Shown one piece after another: positions 24,658-36,070 of a stretch of 64,000 nucleotides of DNA. How positions within the stretch are numbered: the first letter of the stretch is position 1; every line of letters begins with the position of its first letter. Location of the stretch: the NCBI GenBank assembly GCA_963691815.1, contig OY829646.1:5505152-5569151 (forward strand), written 5' to 3'. Both the position numbers and the translations under genes were made by a program. This stretch comes from Echiichthys vipera (lineage: Eukaryota > Chordata > Actinopteri > Perciformes > Trachinidae). The notes under the pieces were generated by a model. That model did not search any database. It was not told the DNA's origin and worked only from the letters and a program-made list of their open reading frames with translations.

Positions 24658-25405
24658 GAGATTCAAGATTCAAGATTCAAGAAGCTTTATTTATCCCGAG
24701 GGAAATTATTTTGCAACAGTTTCAATACAAAGGCGGAAAAGGATCAGAGTAACAATAAGCATAAACATAAATCAAATCAAAATAAAGCTAACGTAAAATA
24801 AATCGAGCAATGAACCAAGTGTGACAGAGTGCAACAGACATCGTGGTTAAGCGTAGGTATATACAATATACAGCAATACGCACTGTTCAGTTTAGCAGCA
24901 GATTGAATAAAATAAGTACAAACTAGATAAGTGACAAGGAGCGATAAGTTATAAGTGTTAAAAATGTTAAAAATGTAGCAGCATGTCCTACAGAACTAAG
25001 TGACAGTATGGCGGAGCATTTCGTACTTAAGTTAGTTACAGTAAACCACAGTGAAATGTAGCAGCATGTCCTAAAGCACAGTAAGTATATCAGCAGATAG
25101 TTACAGTAAACCATTAATAAATAAATAAAGTGATGTAGTGATGGTATAAAGTGACAGTGTAGTATAGCAGCATTACTTACTGAAGTAAGTGACAGTACAA
25201 CTGAATAAAGTACAACTGAATAAAGTGATGCAGTGATGGTATAAAGTGACAAAGTGACATTTTCAGGATACAGTGTCTCCACTGTTCCTTACCTGACTGG
25301 GGGGAGATGAATTATAAAGTTTGATGGCCGCCGGAAGAAAAGACTTCCTCCGGCGTTCAGTATTACAAAGATCTTGGAGATTTTCACAGGAACATACGTG
25401 ATTCT
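24658..25405 (-). mobile_element. LINE 3' end with ORF2 C-terminus
   Basis: On the minus strand a short coding end reads NTERRRKSFLPAAIKLYNSS, typical of the C-terminus of a fish non-LTR retrotransposon ORF2. A long 3'UTR with repeated TGTCACTTTATACC blocks follows, then AATTTCCCTCGGGATAAATAAAG and a (TTGAATC)n tail at 24658-24680. It is 5'-truncated. Confidence 0.75.
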
Positions 25406-26650
25406 AGAGTTTTAACTGAATGGGCCGGTCATGAACATCACACGGTGAAAGTGTTGTCATATGGCCTCTCCAACTCCAGCCATTCCACTACTGCCAGTTT
25501 TAGTGATTTTGCAACTCTATTTCCAGTACGCAATTCAAACACAGGACAAGTTTGCAAGGTTTTTCTGAGCCATCTCCGATTTACATCACATAATGTGTGC
25601 TGTGATTAAGACAGGAGGTCCACTCATATCATTGGGTTAGGGTTTTTTAGCTGCTTTAAAGCTATCAGAAAGCCTATTTCCTTTGAAGGAATTTGGTATG
25701 AACCCTCTAGAAATTAGTTTTTGTCATTATACAGATTTATGTGTAGTTTTTGAAAATGGTGAAATGAAAAAAATTGCACCAGTTTGTGTAACAACACAAA
25801 CATTTCATATTAATATCTAAATCCCAAAGTGCAGCAGTAAGAGGTTACATTGAGTCCAGCAAACAACTACCTGAAGGCAGTTTGGCAGATCCTGGAGTTT
25901 AGCCCATTTCATAAGTGTGGATGTGTTTGTGTGGGAGAGTTTGTGTGTGCACTTTGGGATGCACAAAGACCAAAGCCAGTGTCATTTGACATTGGCTCCC
26001 TTCTGTTTTTACACACACAAATCACACACAAACCAGTGCAGCCTGTAGGACAACAGGGTAAACACAGCCCCCCTCAGGCCGGAACCTAATTGTTAGCTCC
26101 TGGTGTGGCTAGTCCAGGGATTAGCTACTGGCTGGGGAGTACTATTCACACCCTCTTTCATTCCCTCTGCCCACTGGGCCTTATCACCATCAATCTGACA
26201 CCATGTTTATCTGACGCTGCAGCCAGATCTGCTGGCCTAGGTGAAATGTTCACAAAGGCCGTGGATCATCAGCACTTTGATTGTGGGACCCCAAATGGCC
26301 ATTACTATCTCTGGCCCCAGTGATCCCAGCAGCCCTCCATGATCTCCATGCAGTGGTTAGTCCCAGAACCTGGAAAGCCGACCTGAGGGCCTGTCACTTT
26401 GTGTCTGTCATTTGTGCTCTTCTTCCATCTCAAACGAAGGTGGCTCCTCAGCCAGATTTTGTTTTGTTGTATTTGTGTTCAGTGGACTGGTTCTCCATGT
26501 GCACTGGTTTGTCGCGGCGCACTGTTTTTCCCGTCCTTTTGTGCACTGTTGGCCTTATTATAGCCTTCGCCAGGGACGTACCAACAACTGTAAAATCTGG
26601 AGTTTACCACCACCCTCTGATCACTGTGTCAATTTAGCTGCTGTGCTGTG
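25406..26650. other. Upstream of celf1 alternative exon; no gene recognised
   Basis: Mostly unique-looking sequence with no open frame of recognisable family. It lies directly upstream of the alternative celf1 first coding exon, so it may contain that isoform's promoter or untranslated exon. No clear TATA box or CpG-rich segment is seen. Confidence 0.35.
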
Positions 26651-26695
26651 TTTTGTTCAAAGAAGAAGAAAGAAAAAGAGACTGATTTTGCCACC

Positions 26696-26766
26696 ATGGC
26701 TTCTTTTAAGTTGGATTTTCTCCCTGAGATGATGGTGGATCATTGCTCTTTGACTTCTAGTCCTGT
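26696..26766 (+). CDS. celf1: celf1 alternative first coding exon (long N-terminus)
   Basis: ATG sits in a perfect Kozak context (GCCACCATGG) and encodes MASFKLDFLPEMMVDHCSLT and then SSPV, ending at the donor GT|GTAAGT. The known long mammalian CELF1 isoforms start with a nearly identical stretch. The exon ends in phase 2. Joined to 38673, where an AG acceptor precedes GGGGAAGAAGATG, it reads on as VGKKMNGSL without a break, giving a 510-residue protein. The 5' limit of the exon is unclear: a pyrimidine-rich stretch followed by TTCAAAG at about 26655-26661 may be an acceptor. Confidence 0.88.
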
Positions 26767-27848
26767 GTAAGTAACTCACTCTGTCCATCTTTGTAAGTAT
26801 TACAGTGTATGTTTCCTAAGGCTGCACTGTGTCTCTGAAACACAGTTTGAATGGACTTATTTTGTGCTTTAGCATATACAGTAATTAGTAATAATAATGA
26901 GCAGCTGTGTTGTAGTTTGTGTCATGGTGATAAAAGGCCTCCTGTAGTCACAGTTCTCTTCCATATAGCACGTAGCATGTTGTGGTGCCTCTCCATATGC
27001 CTCCTCTAAGGTTTGATTATGATTCCAATTGAGATGGTGATCAGTTCCTGTTCTGATGGAAACCTGTCTCTGATGATTCTTCATTGTATCTGTGTGAGAA
27101 CCAGAAGTGCTCAATAGGCTGCTGCTCGAACAATGAATGTCTGTCCTACTTTAGTCATGATAACCACAATTATCAGTAATTTCCTTTCCTAAAATAGTCT
27201 TTTGAGCAAATTTCCTGTGAAAGCATCAATTGTCATCCCTAAAGTAACGTCATCGCCGAATGCGGATTGATCCCAATTGTTGTGATATGTTATTCCGTTG
27301 GTATCGTGCGTCCTCATACTAACTTGTTCCCTGGCACAGCACACTCTTAGGCCTGTACTTTTCTCTTGGTTTCAAGGGCTCGATGGGAGCCTTAAATAGC
27401 TTCACTCTAGCCATGGGATACCTACTGTAGATAATGTGGACGCCCCACACTGAGTGAAAGGATGATTATTGACTGATAGTTTACTGACAGATATCAGTTT
27501 ATGCGATGAATTTTAAGAGAACAATGACAAATTGCCATTATACTGTATGTGTGTATATTGGGAATTGAATTAGTTTGAATATCTGCACAATACATTTTGA
27601 AAAACAAAATTAAAGGCAGGTGCTGATATTGATGTTTGAAGGTTTAAAATATCTGATAATGTATTAGCAGATACTAGAAATGCCGCTCTGCACCATCAAG
27701 ATGATGATATGATTTCCTAAAGAAGGGTCTTTCCATCTGCTGTAATTATATAGTCGAGTAATGGCGTCCTGAGTAGAGAATGAAGTCACTCTCCCTCTGT
27801 GTTGGCTGCAAGTAAATATTATTCTCATTGTCAATAATGTGTCGATTG

Positions 27849-28220
27849 TCTCATCTCATCTCATCTTCAACCTCTTATCCGGGGTCGGGTCGCGGGGGCA
27901 GCAGCTCTAGCAGGGGACCCCAAACTTCCCTTTCCCGGGCCACATTAACCAGCTCTAACTGGGGGATCCTGAGGCGTTCCCGGGCCAGTGTGGAGATATA
28001 ATCTCTCCACCTGGTCCTGGGTCTTCCCCGAGGCCTCCTCCCAGCTGGACGTGCCTGGAACACCTCCCTAGGGAGGCGCCCAGGGGGCATCCTTACTAGA
28101 TGATCCTGAACCACCTCAACTGGCTCCTTTCAACGCAAAGGAGCTGCGGCTCTACTCCGAGTTCCTCACGGATGGCTGAACTTCTCACACTCTCTCTAAG
28201 GGAGACTCCAGCCACCTCAG
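27849..28220 (-). mobile_element. LINE ORF C-terminal fragment, copy 1
   Basis: The minus-strand frame at 28114-27875 includes PREVFQARPAGRRPRGRPRT and RWRDYISTLA, the characteristic C-terminus of a widespread fish retrotransposon. It ends LELLPPRPDPG, then a short tail of TCATC repeats (27850-27865). It lies in the celf1 intron between the alternative first exon and exon 1. Confidence 0.75.
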
Positions 28221-28614
28221 TTAATCAATTAGTTGCTTGGTCTATAAAATGTATGTTAGTGCATGTGAGTGTCTTGTGCATCGGTCAGTATCAGACATTG
28301 AGGCCGTGACAAAGCGTCAGTATTTGTCAAGTTGGGGGATGGTGAGTGAAAGCTGTGTGGAAACAATCCCAGCTCAGAGTACAGCTCCTCTAAGCCATTG
28401 GTGGGTAGATGAAGAACATGGAAATGACTGGGAGGGACTGCAGACAGAAAGTCTTTTTAGATAAATAATAAACCAAAGTCTTTAATCTCTCAGTATACAG
28501 TATATCCTTGTATACCACAGCAGTGGAGTACGAAGGATATTAGAGGGGCTGGGGCCAAAATTCATAAAAATTGTCTTTTTTTAAAAAGTTAGAATCCCTA
28601 AGATTTTCATCTAG

Positions 28615-29300
28615 TTCATTGTCTGCCAAGTTTCCTCTTTGCCAAGTATTCCTATCTGTGTGTCTGTGGAGACATCCCCTCACTAAATGTAACTATCCCG
28701 CCATGTTAGTGACGCTGCTGACAGCAGTTTTTTGTTTTGTTTTTTTAAGATTATTTTTTTGGCAGTTTTTCAAGCCTTTATTAAATACAGTAGGACAGAC
28801 AGGAAATGGAGTAAAAGAGAGAGGGGGAGATATGCAGCAAAGGGCCGAAGGTCAAAGTCGAACCTGTGGCTGCTGCCTCGAGGACCCTCAGCCTTTAAGA
28901 TGGGGCAACTGCTCTAACCACTGTGTCCTGGCGGCCGTTGGTTTGCCGGCCGAGCTCGTCAATGCCCGTTATACTGCATTCACTTGTAAACAGAAATCAG
29001 GAACTTCCAACTTCTGAGTCAGGCTTATAGTAAGTGCAGAAGTGTAACAGGATTGTGTGTGTGTGTGTATGGATTTAAGAGGGGAACATATAGGGGACAG
29101 ACTGAAAGTAGAGAGGTGAATGTGTGTGAATAAAGTTAACAAAAGAGCAAACAAAATAATTAAATAAAGTGAACACATAGTGACAGGAAATGTGAAAAGA
29201 CGGAGAGCTCTGAAAGAACAGGTTCGCCTGCAATTACACTTTACTGCCTAAGAGGCCTCTAGAAACAATGTATCTCAAATCGTATGGAATATGACTTTAA
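28615..29300 (-). mobile_element. DNA element family C, copy 3 (interrupted)
   Basis: An inverted copy of the family at 21485-22014: 28690-28735 corresponds to the CATGTTAGTGACGCTGCTGA segment, and 28937-29300 to the rest, ending near TTAA at 29297. A SINE is inserted between the two halves. The left limit is approximate. Confidence 0.6.
28737..28936 (-). mobile_element. tRNA-derived SINE (family 3) nested in family C element
   Basis: On the minus strand: GGCCGCCAGGACACAGTGGT, A-box AGTGGTTAGAGC, B-box GGTTCGACTTT, body TTTCCTGTCTGTCCTACTG, and tail AATAAAGGCTTGAAAAACTG. A partial copy lies at 47258-47396 (+). Confidence 0.75.
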
Positions 29301-30505
29301 TGTTATCTCTGCTGAATCAGCTAGGGCGATATTATTTAACACAGTATTGGTTGGCCATGTTAACAGAACAATGTCTTAGTATGCAACGCCAGTTCTGAAT
29401 TTTGCACACGGTTTCTTCAGGCCTCTTCAGCCTACAGCAGTGCACCTCTGTGTCCATGAACGAGGCTGTCTGTGTTTAGTTCACATGTCTGTAATAATTG
29501 CAGGACAGTCAAGTGTCTGTTAGCTAAACCAATAGTCAGTTGAACAAAGGAAGCCGATTGGTTACAAATTGACTTGGCTTGACACGCTAGCATGCTGATG
29601 GATTTGGCTTTTTTTAGCGGAGCTAGAGGGAGAATGTTCGGTGAGGCTGTTTTGCCCTTGCTGTTCTCCCTGAAGTTTGCTGGATGTGATGTACGTTGTT
29701 AGCCAGCTGCTAGCTTTACACGAGTAAAGGGTAATCTTTTTCCCCACACTCTTGACACAACATAGGAAAGCACATTGCTATTCAAGGACGAGTGACAACT
29801 TTGTTCACCTCATCTGCTTTAACAAGTGTAGCATTAATGCAGGAGGGAATTAGCAAGCTAGCTAACGATCCAGTTAGTTAGTCAGTTTTTACCATGCTTG
29901 CAACACTGGCAGCGGGGTGTGTCTGCCAGCGGTCTGCCAACAGTAAATTCATCAACTTCCCAAACCTGTAGATTGTGGCAGTTGTCAGTATCAGCCAACC
30001 CTCCTGCTGAGTCAACACAAATGTAGGCCAGAGTTACTATGAAAAGTGTCCTGAGATGACTTCTGTTATATTTTGACACTATAAAGTGTCGAATAAGCCC
30101 CGGATTTTAATATTTCGTATGTGTCTCAGCAAGATTTCTGCTCATGTTCAAAACTTTCTGCACACTCAAAACGTATCCTACATATCTCTGTTCTTGGTGA
30201 AGATTAACGTTGCTTAAATAATTTCATTCCCTCGAACATGCAACCACGATCGATTTATTTAGTTTTATTTGTGTGTCACTTGTTCTTGGCCTTCATGTGC
30301 AGCGGCTTGGGTCCCTTGAATAGTGCTTTAAAAAAATCTAACTATTATTGTTTATTTATTATAACAGTGATGAATTAATGTAAATAAAGTCACAACCTTT
30401 CAAGAAAAAAAATCTACCTGCACTAGTCTGCTGTGCTGTGTTCATAATTTGATAGGATATCAGCTGTGTCTATCCCACTGCTGTACTAGCATGTTTTTTT
30501 TTTTT
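29301..30505. other. celf1 intron, no feature recognised
   Basis: AT-rich intronic sequence between two transposons, with a CTAGCTAACGATC motif near 29860. No coding exon, RNA gene or element is recognised. Confidence 0.4.
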
Positions 30506-31715
30506 AAATAACTAAGGCACTTGAGCAAAAACCTTTATTTTGTGAAAAAAAAAGCAGTGAGCAAGATTAGAGAACACTTTCAGATCCCTCCCAGTTATTG
30601 TTGTTAATCTGCACCTGGTGACAATAGACTTTATTGTTGGACACACCCTATTTATCTGCAGCTCTCCTGGTGACTTTGTAAGATGGCGAGCTGCTCTAAG
30701 GAGACTGAAACCCTGAGACAGCAGGTTGTCCAGATGAAGGCAAAAGGGATGACCCTCTCAGCCATCAGAGAGAGGTTGGGCGTTCACAGTCTGTGATTTC
30801 AAGAAGATTGAAACTTTACAAGGACACAGATTCATTTAGGTCCCTCAAACAGGCCGGCCGTCCACGTAAAACAAGTGCAACAGAGGACAGGATTATGAGA
30901 AGACTCTCAATGGGGAATCCGTTCAACACTGCAGCTGGAGTTGGTCACCAGTTCAGTTATGAACAGAGAATGGATCTGTCTCTGCACAGTGTCTCATCGT
31001 TTAAGAGTTTTCGGAGTGAAAGCCCACTCTGCAGTGACCAAACCTCTCATCAGCAGAAAGAATAAAAAGGCTAGACTTTCCTTATCTGAGGAGCATGTTG
31101 TGTGGAGAGAGGAGAACTGGTCCAGAGTGACCTCAGTGATGAGTGTGTCATGTTTTTTTTTTTTTTTCTGTAGCAGGAGTTGGGCCTCTTGTTCAGCTCC
31201 ATGGCAGGGTGAATGCAAATGTTTATGTGAACCTCCTTCAGCAACATGCAACACCTTCACTGCAACTGTCTCCAATCAGCTGCAATTTTCCTACAAGACA
31301 ATGTCCCCTGTCACACTGCAAAACAGGTGAAGCAGTTCACTGAAGCTGAGAATAATGAAACAATGAAAGGTCCACCCCAGAGTCCAGATCTAAACCCCAT
31401 AGAGAATCTCTGGAAAATCCTCTGTGACAAAGTAATGTGTTAGAAACCCACTCCAGTTAGTGATCTGTGGAAGAGACTGAGTCAAAATGGACCAAGATCA
31501 AACCAGAGCAGTGTGAGAAACTAGTGATGTCCTGTGGGTGCAGATGTGCTGAAGTCATTTAAAGCTGTGGCCTCTACACTTCCTGTTCATTTTTGAATCC
31601 TAGAGAAGAAAACATGGTTGAAATCTTCTCTTCTGACACAATGGTTACTCTTCTCTCATTTTGATCACTGTTTTTTCAGCAAATAAAGGTTTTTGTTGAA
31701 GTGTCCTGGTTATTT
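30506..31715 (+). mobile_element. Tc1-like transposon, degenerate
   Basis: Terminal inverted repeats of about 35 bp: AAATAACTAAGGCACTTGAG at the left, and the complement of AAGTGTCCTGGTTATTT at the right, each followed inward by CAAAAACCTTTATTT or close variants. It is about 1.2 kb, the usual Tc1 length, and contains one transposase pseudogene. The 3' part of a second copy is at 45912-46126. Confidence 0.85.
30683..31500 (+). pseudogene. Tc1-family transposase pseudogene
   Basis: The frame opens at 30683 (MASCSKETETLRQQVVQMKA) but reaches a stop near 30796. It continues in another frame with the linker GRPRKTSATEDRIMRRL (30854-30904), then RKNKKARLS (31057-31083). Later come FLQDNVPCHTAK and GPPQSPDLNPIENLWKILC (up to 31440), which carry the second Asp and the Glu of a DD34E catalytic triad. 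At least three frameshifts or stops break it, and a T-run at 31150-31167 replaces part of the core. The Tc1 subfamily is inferred from motif spacing. Confidence 0.85.
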
Positions 31716-32481
31716 AAAAAAAAAAAAAGCAGTGATGTAGCTACAGCGGATACTCTATCACATTCTGAACTGTAAAAAATAAGAGTATTTCTGAATAAAT
31801 CAAGAATTAATTCTTTTTTCTCTAATTTTGATCTCTACTTTGTTGTTATTTCAAAATTCCTTCAACTTTTCACTCCCCTCTAGACAATACTGAAAAAAAT
31901 AACTAGTAATACAGCTTAATAACAAAAAACACTCCAGAAAAATGGCTCTGTCTCTCTAGGAGGCCAAACAGCAAGTGCTCTGTCTCCCTTTGAGGTCCAT
32001 CTGTATATGTACTGCAGTAAAGAAAAAACAACAAAAGCAGGGAACGTGTGTTGCCCTGTTCTGTTGGAAAAATGCAGATAAAAACAATTCCTTAAACCAT
32101 CTTATTTCAATCTTATTGCAAATCAGATTAAGTGCAGCTAAGCTCATTGACACCTATAGTAAATGAGCTACTGAGACTTTTTAGGAAATTTGCGACCCGG
32201 CTACTATTGTTTTCCTGCTTCAAAACGGACCAACAGGCACCAACCATGTACCAGCGCAACTTGTCTCACTGTTTTGTTGCTGCGATTCGTTGTAGTTCAT
32301 GTTTCTTTGCTCTAATTGGTTTTAGGTTAGATGCTCTGATTGGGTGTAGGTCACGTTTTGTTACTTTGATTGGTTGCAATTCATGTTTCATTGCTCGCTA
32401 TATTCAACAAAAACATGAAAAAAAAGTAATATTTAAAATACAATGATAAAAGCTTAAGGTTTGAAAAAATATGGGAAAAAA
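31716..32481. other. celf1 intron, extension of an older repeat plus unique sequence
   Basis: Positions 31716-31830 (AGCAGTGATGTAGCTACAGC and TGAATAAATCAAGA) match the sequence following the second Tc1 remnant at 46127-46200 and 46915-46935. The duplicated unit is therefore longer than the transposon itself. The remainder has short GATTGG repeats and no coding signal. Confidence 0.45.
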
Positions 32482-33035
32482 AACTCCATAAGATTTGAGA
32501 TATGTTGTTTCTAGCTGCCTCTTTGGTGGTAAGATGTTACTGCATGTGAGCCTGTTCTTTCAGAGCCCCTGTCTTGTCACGTTCACGGTCACTATGTGCG
32601 CTGACTTTTTTTTTGTTGCTCTTCTATAAACTTTATTGAAACACATTCACTTCTCAACTTCCATCCGTCCCCTATATGTTCCCCTCTTAAATCCACATAC
32701 ACACACATGTTCCTATTACACTTCTGCCTTTACCACAAGCCAGACTTAGAAGTTGGAAGTTCCCGAAATTCAATTACAAATGAATGCAGCAAAACTGTTG
32801 ACGAGTGACGAGTTTGGCTGGCAGACCAACCGTTGTCAGCAGGGTCACTAACATGGAGGCTTATTTTCATCTGGCCCGGCCACAGACACAGATATTAGAA
32901 TACTCAGCAAAAAGGCAACAAGTGCCTTCATTAGTGGGTCACATGATCAATCACCATTGTTTAAACTCACTCTGTGATAGATAGGAACTTAAAAGGCAAT
33001 AAAAAAGATGGAAATCTTATGGAGTACAGCTTTAA
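32482..33035 (+). mobile_element. DNA element family C, copy 2
   Basis: The ends are ACTCCATAAGATTTGAGATA and AATCTTATGGAGTACAGCTTTAA. A 41-residue ORF runs from 32852 to 32977, starting MEAYFHLARP, in the same frame as the shorter ORF of copy 1. Confidence 0.65.
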
Positions 33036-33218
33036 TATTTGAAAAAATATCATAGGCAGAAGTTGAAATAGGCTGAATGTTTTTTCTAGCTGAAAGACAG
33101 ACACACAGACAGAGACAGAGAGAAAGACAACAGAAAGAGACAGAGGCGAGAAAAACATGATTTCCAGATGATAGCAGCAATAACTATCAGAGCCTGAAGA
33201 TCCTGGGGACAGCCTCCT

Positions 33219-33219
<1 letters not shown>

Positions 33220-33254
<35 letters not shown>
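33220..33254 (+). repeat. (CA)17 microsatellite, celf1 intron
   Basis: A CA dinucleotide array followed by two CACGTTACACA units. Confidence 0.95.
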
Positions 33255-33257
<3 letters not shown>

Positions 33258-33799
33258 ACACACACGTTACACACATACACACACCATACAAAGAAGCCAT
33301 GTTTAATTTATATTTCTAGTTTTGTAATTATGTGTACTTATTTGAAATGGCAAATATTAAATTCTTCTTTGTTTGTACTTTTATGTTATGTATATATTTT
33401 ATTTCTAATTGCTTTGGCAAAGTTAACTGGCCAGTAAAGTTCCCTCTAAGCCAGGCAGGCAGGCAGGCAGAGCAACAGACAAACTGAGAGACAGACAGAC
33501 AGAGGGAGAAACCGATGGAGCTCTATTCTCATCAAAATAACCTGTCCATTTCTAGAGGGGAAACAGCAGAGTCATGGCACTACTGCACTGATGCTATCAT
33601 CACACACACCTGCAGACACTGCAATCAAACATTTCCATGTTGCTCAAGCAATATCTGGGTCACGCAAGAAGTCAGAAAAGGACGAGAAGCAGCTCTTAAA
33701 CCTCTACTTATAAATTAAAAAAAAAAGAATTCGATTCTATGAATCATTTGGGGGAAGAGGCCTCTCTTGGTGCTTTAAGCCACAGAATTAAAAAACTAT

Positions 33800-33853
33800 A
33801 AATCCTTATGCTCATATATATATATTATATATATATATACTGTATATATAATA

Positions 33854-33911
<58 letters not shown>

Positions 33912-33945
33912 ATATAATATATATATATATATATATACACACCCC
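33800..33945. repeat. Interrupted (TA)n / T-rich array
   Basis: TA dinucleotides broken by TATAATATA and a run of T at about 33871-33885. Largely self-complementary, celf1 intron. Confidence 0.9.
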
Positions 33946-35669
33946 CTATATATTCATTTTGATTCATAAATATGTATGAGAAGCGAAAGTTATGGAACCT
34001 ACCGGAGTTTTAGTTATGTAAAAAGAAATGTACAGTGAAGTTCTAGTGAGGCAAGATCAAACGGCTTTCTCACGCTCTAGCCGCGCAACACACACACTCA
34101 TTGTAAACTTAAATCAGGTTTCCAAAAATCATAAAACTTAAATTGTTATAATTCACAAACTGTTAAAGATATCAAAAAGCAGAGTCATGCCTTAATAGTT
34201 CGAAGTCTTGTGATCGGTTTAAAGTTTAAAAGAAGTGTGTAAGTGGAACGACTAGCGTGTCAAAGTGGAATATATTTAAGAGGGGGGGTTAAAAAAATAT
34301 GAAAAATGCTTAATATTTGAAAAATTATAAAAGGTAGAAAACCAGTTAAATTGGAGCAAAATGTGCTTCAAGATCTGAACATTTAAATAATCGAATAGTT
34401 TTTGTAGGTGAAAGTATGCAGAAGTTATACACTGAAAAATGAAGAATCAAAGGAAATAGAAAGATTGGAAAAACAGTAATTGTACATAACTTTAAAGCTT
34501 TAGCATTAACTAGTGTTCATTTTCTTACTGAAAACTATTTTGAAATATGTTCGTCAATACCCTTTTTTCTATGACTGAGATTGCACCGACTCACTCAGGG
34601 CCTTATTTAGACGATCTGTAGCACATGATCTACATGCATGGCACCAGTGCATTCAGAGCAGAAGAAGTCAACATTCAGCTTCTACAATAATGTATAACAA
34701 CACATAATAAAAACAGACACAATAAAATAACACGTCAGATGTTGTAACTGGTTTGTGTCAAATGGGCTAACCAGTATTTTTCTTTAAAATATGATCATGA
34801 TAAGCGGCCTGTTCTATCTGACGTTCTCATATTTCGGAGCTGTTTGAGCTACAGAATGGAATTGATCACAAAAGGATCTGAAGGAAGAAGAATGAACCTT
34901 AATGCACCGGACAAAGCCCACACATACAGTATGTTGTCACTGCCCACGACTTGTTTGAAATGCTTCCATCCCTCAGACTTTCCTACAGACTTGATCAAAG
35001 TTCATTCTCCTGGTTTTTTTTTTTCCATGTTGCACTTTAGTTGGGATGCAGGCGAGTGGAGACACTGTGCGCTGCAACATGAGGCGTCTTTTTTTTTTTT
35101 TTACTTTGTGCAACTTTGTACACATTTGTTACTTACTCTGCTAAATATACAGGCCTATTATATTTATGCTTATGGCATAGCTCTCTCCTCAGATTAAGCC
35201 AATAAAGCAATAAATATATAAAAAAAAATCTTCTGTGTTTCTGGTGATGTGGCACCATATTATCACTTCTGATTAAATAGAGTTGGTATAGCAGCAGCCA
35301 CTGTTTCTGTCTCGTTGTTGGTTGGCTTTTCAGACACATTAGTGTGTTCTCCTGTTAAATTGTCATCGCAACGTTAGACGGGCAGGACCGATAATGTTAG
35401 CTGCTCCGCCATTAACGTTACTGTTTATCATTAGACTCTAGCCGCATAATAATGGAGGAGAATAATTTAACTGCAATAAAACCATGATTTTGTTTTTGCA
35501 GTAACGTTCTTAATTAAATGAGAACATATTCAGTACTTTTGTGCTCCCCAAAGCCCGAACTTGATAGGGCTAGAGATTGGGTCGGGCTGTATTTTATCAA
35601 ATTCCCCTCGTTCTTGAATTAAGTTGAGTTCTTGCAAATTTCCCAACGTTTTTATTTCATTTATTCATT
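33946..35669. other. celf1 intron, no feature recognised
   Basis: AT-rich sequence with poly-T runs (35017-35024, 35089-35102). No coding exon, RNA gene or clear transposon is recognised. Confidence 0.4.
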
Positions 35670-35673
35670 TTTC

Positions 35674-36070
35674 ATCATCTCATCATCTTAAACTGCTTAT
35701 CCGGAATCATGGGGGCAGCAGCTCCAGCAGGGGATCTCAAACTCCCCTTTCCCGGGCCACATTAACCAGCTCTAACTGGGGGATCCCAAGGCGTTCCCAG
35801 GCCAGTGTGGAGATATAATCTCTCCACCTAGTCCTGGGTCTTCCCCGAGGCCTCCTCCCAGCTGGACGTACCTGGAACACCTCCCTAGGGGGGCGCCTAG
35901 GGGGCATCCTTACTAGATGCCCGAACCACCTCAACTGGCTCCTTTCAACACAAAGGAGCAGAGGCTCTACTCCGAGTTCCTCACGGATGGCTGAACTTCT
36001 CACCCTATATCCATCCCTTCGGGCCTGTCGGTACCTTGCAGCTGCCTCCGGAGTCCTCAGGGATAACATA
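35674..36070 (-). mobile_element. LINE ORF C-terminal fragment, copy 2
   Basis: The minus-strand frame at 36069-35737 includes SQLRWFGHLVRMPP and RRPRGRPRTRWRDYISTLAW, the same retrotransposon family as 27849-28220 but extending further upstream. It is truncated at both ends of the ORF. Confidence 0.75.

Noticed and set aside
28721..28936. Possible tRNA gene on the minus strand (A- and B-box present)
   Set aside because: The boxes belong to a SINE head. The body has no cloverleaf with a proper anticodon stem, and the element ends in a retroposon tail.
28571..29017. 148-residue open frame on the plus strand
   Set aside because: It runs across the junctions of a SINE nested in a DNA element, so it cannot be one ancestral gene.
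33800..33945. CRISPR-like or regularly spaced array
   Set aside because: It is an irregular TA/T-rich low-complexity tract in a vertebrate intron, with no spacers.
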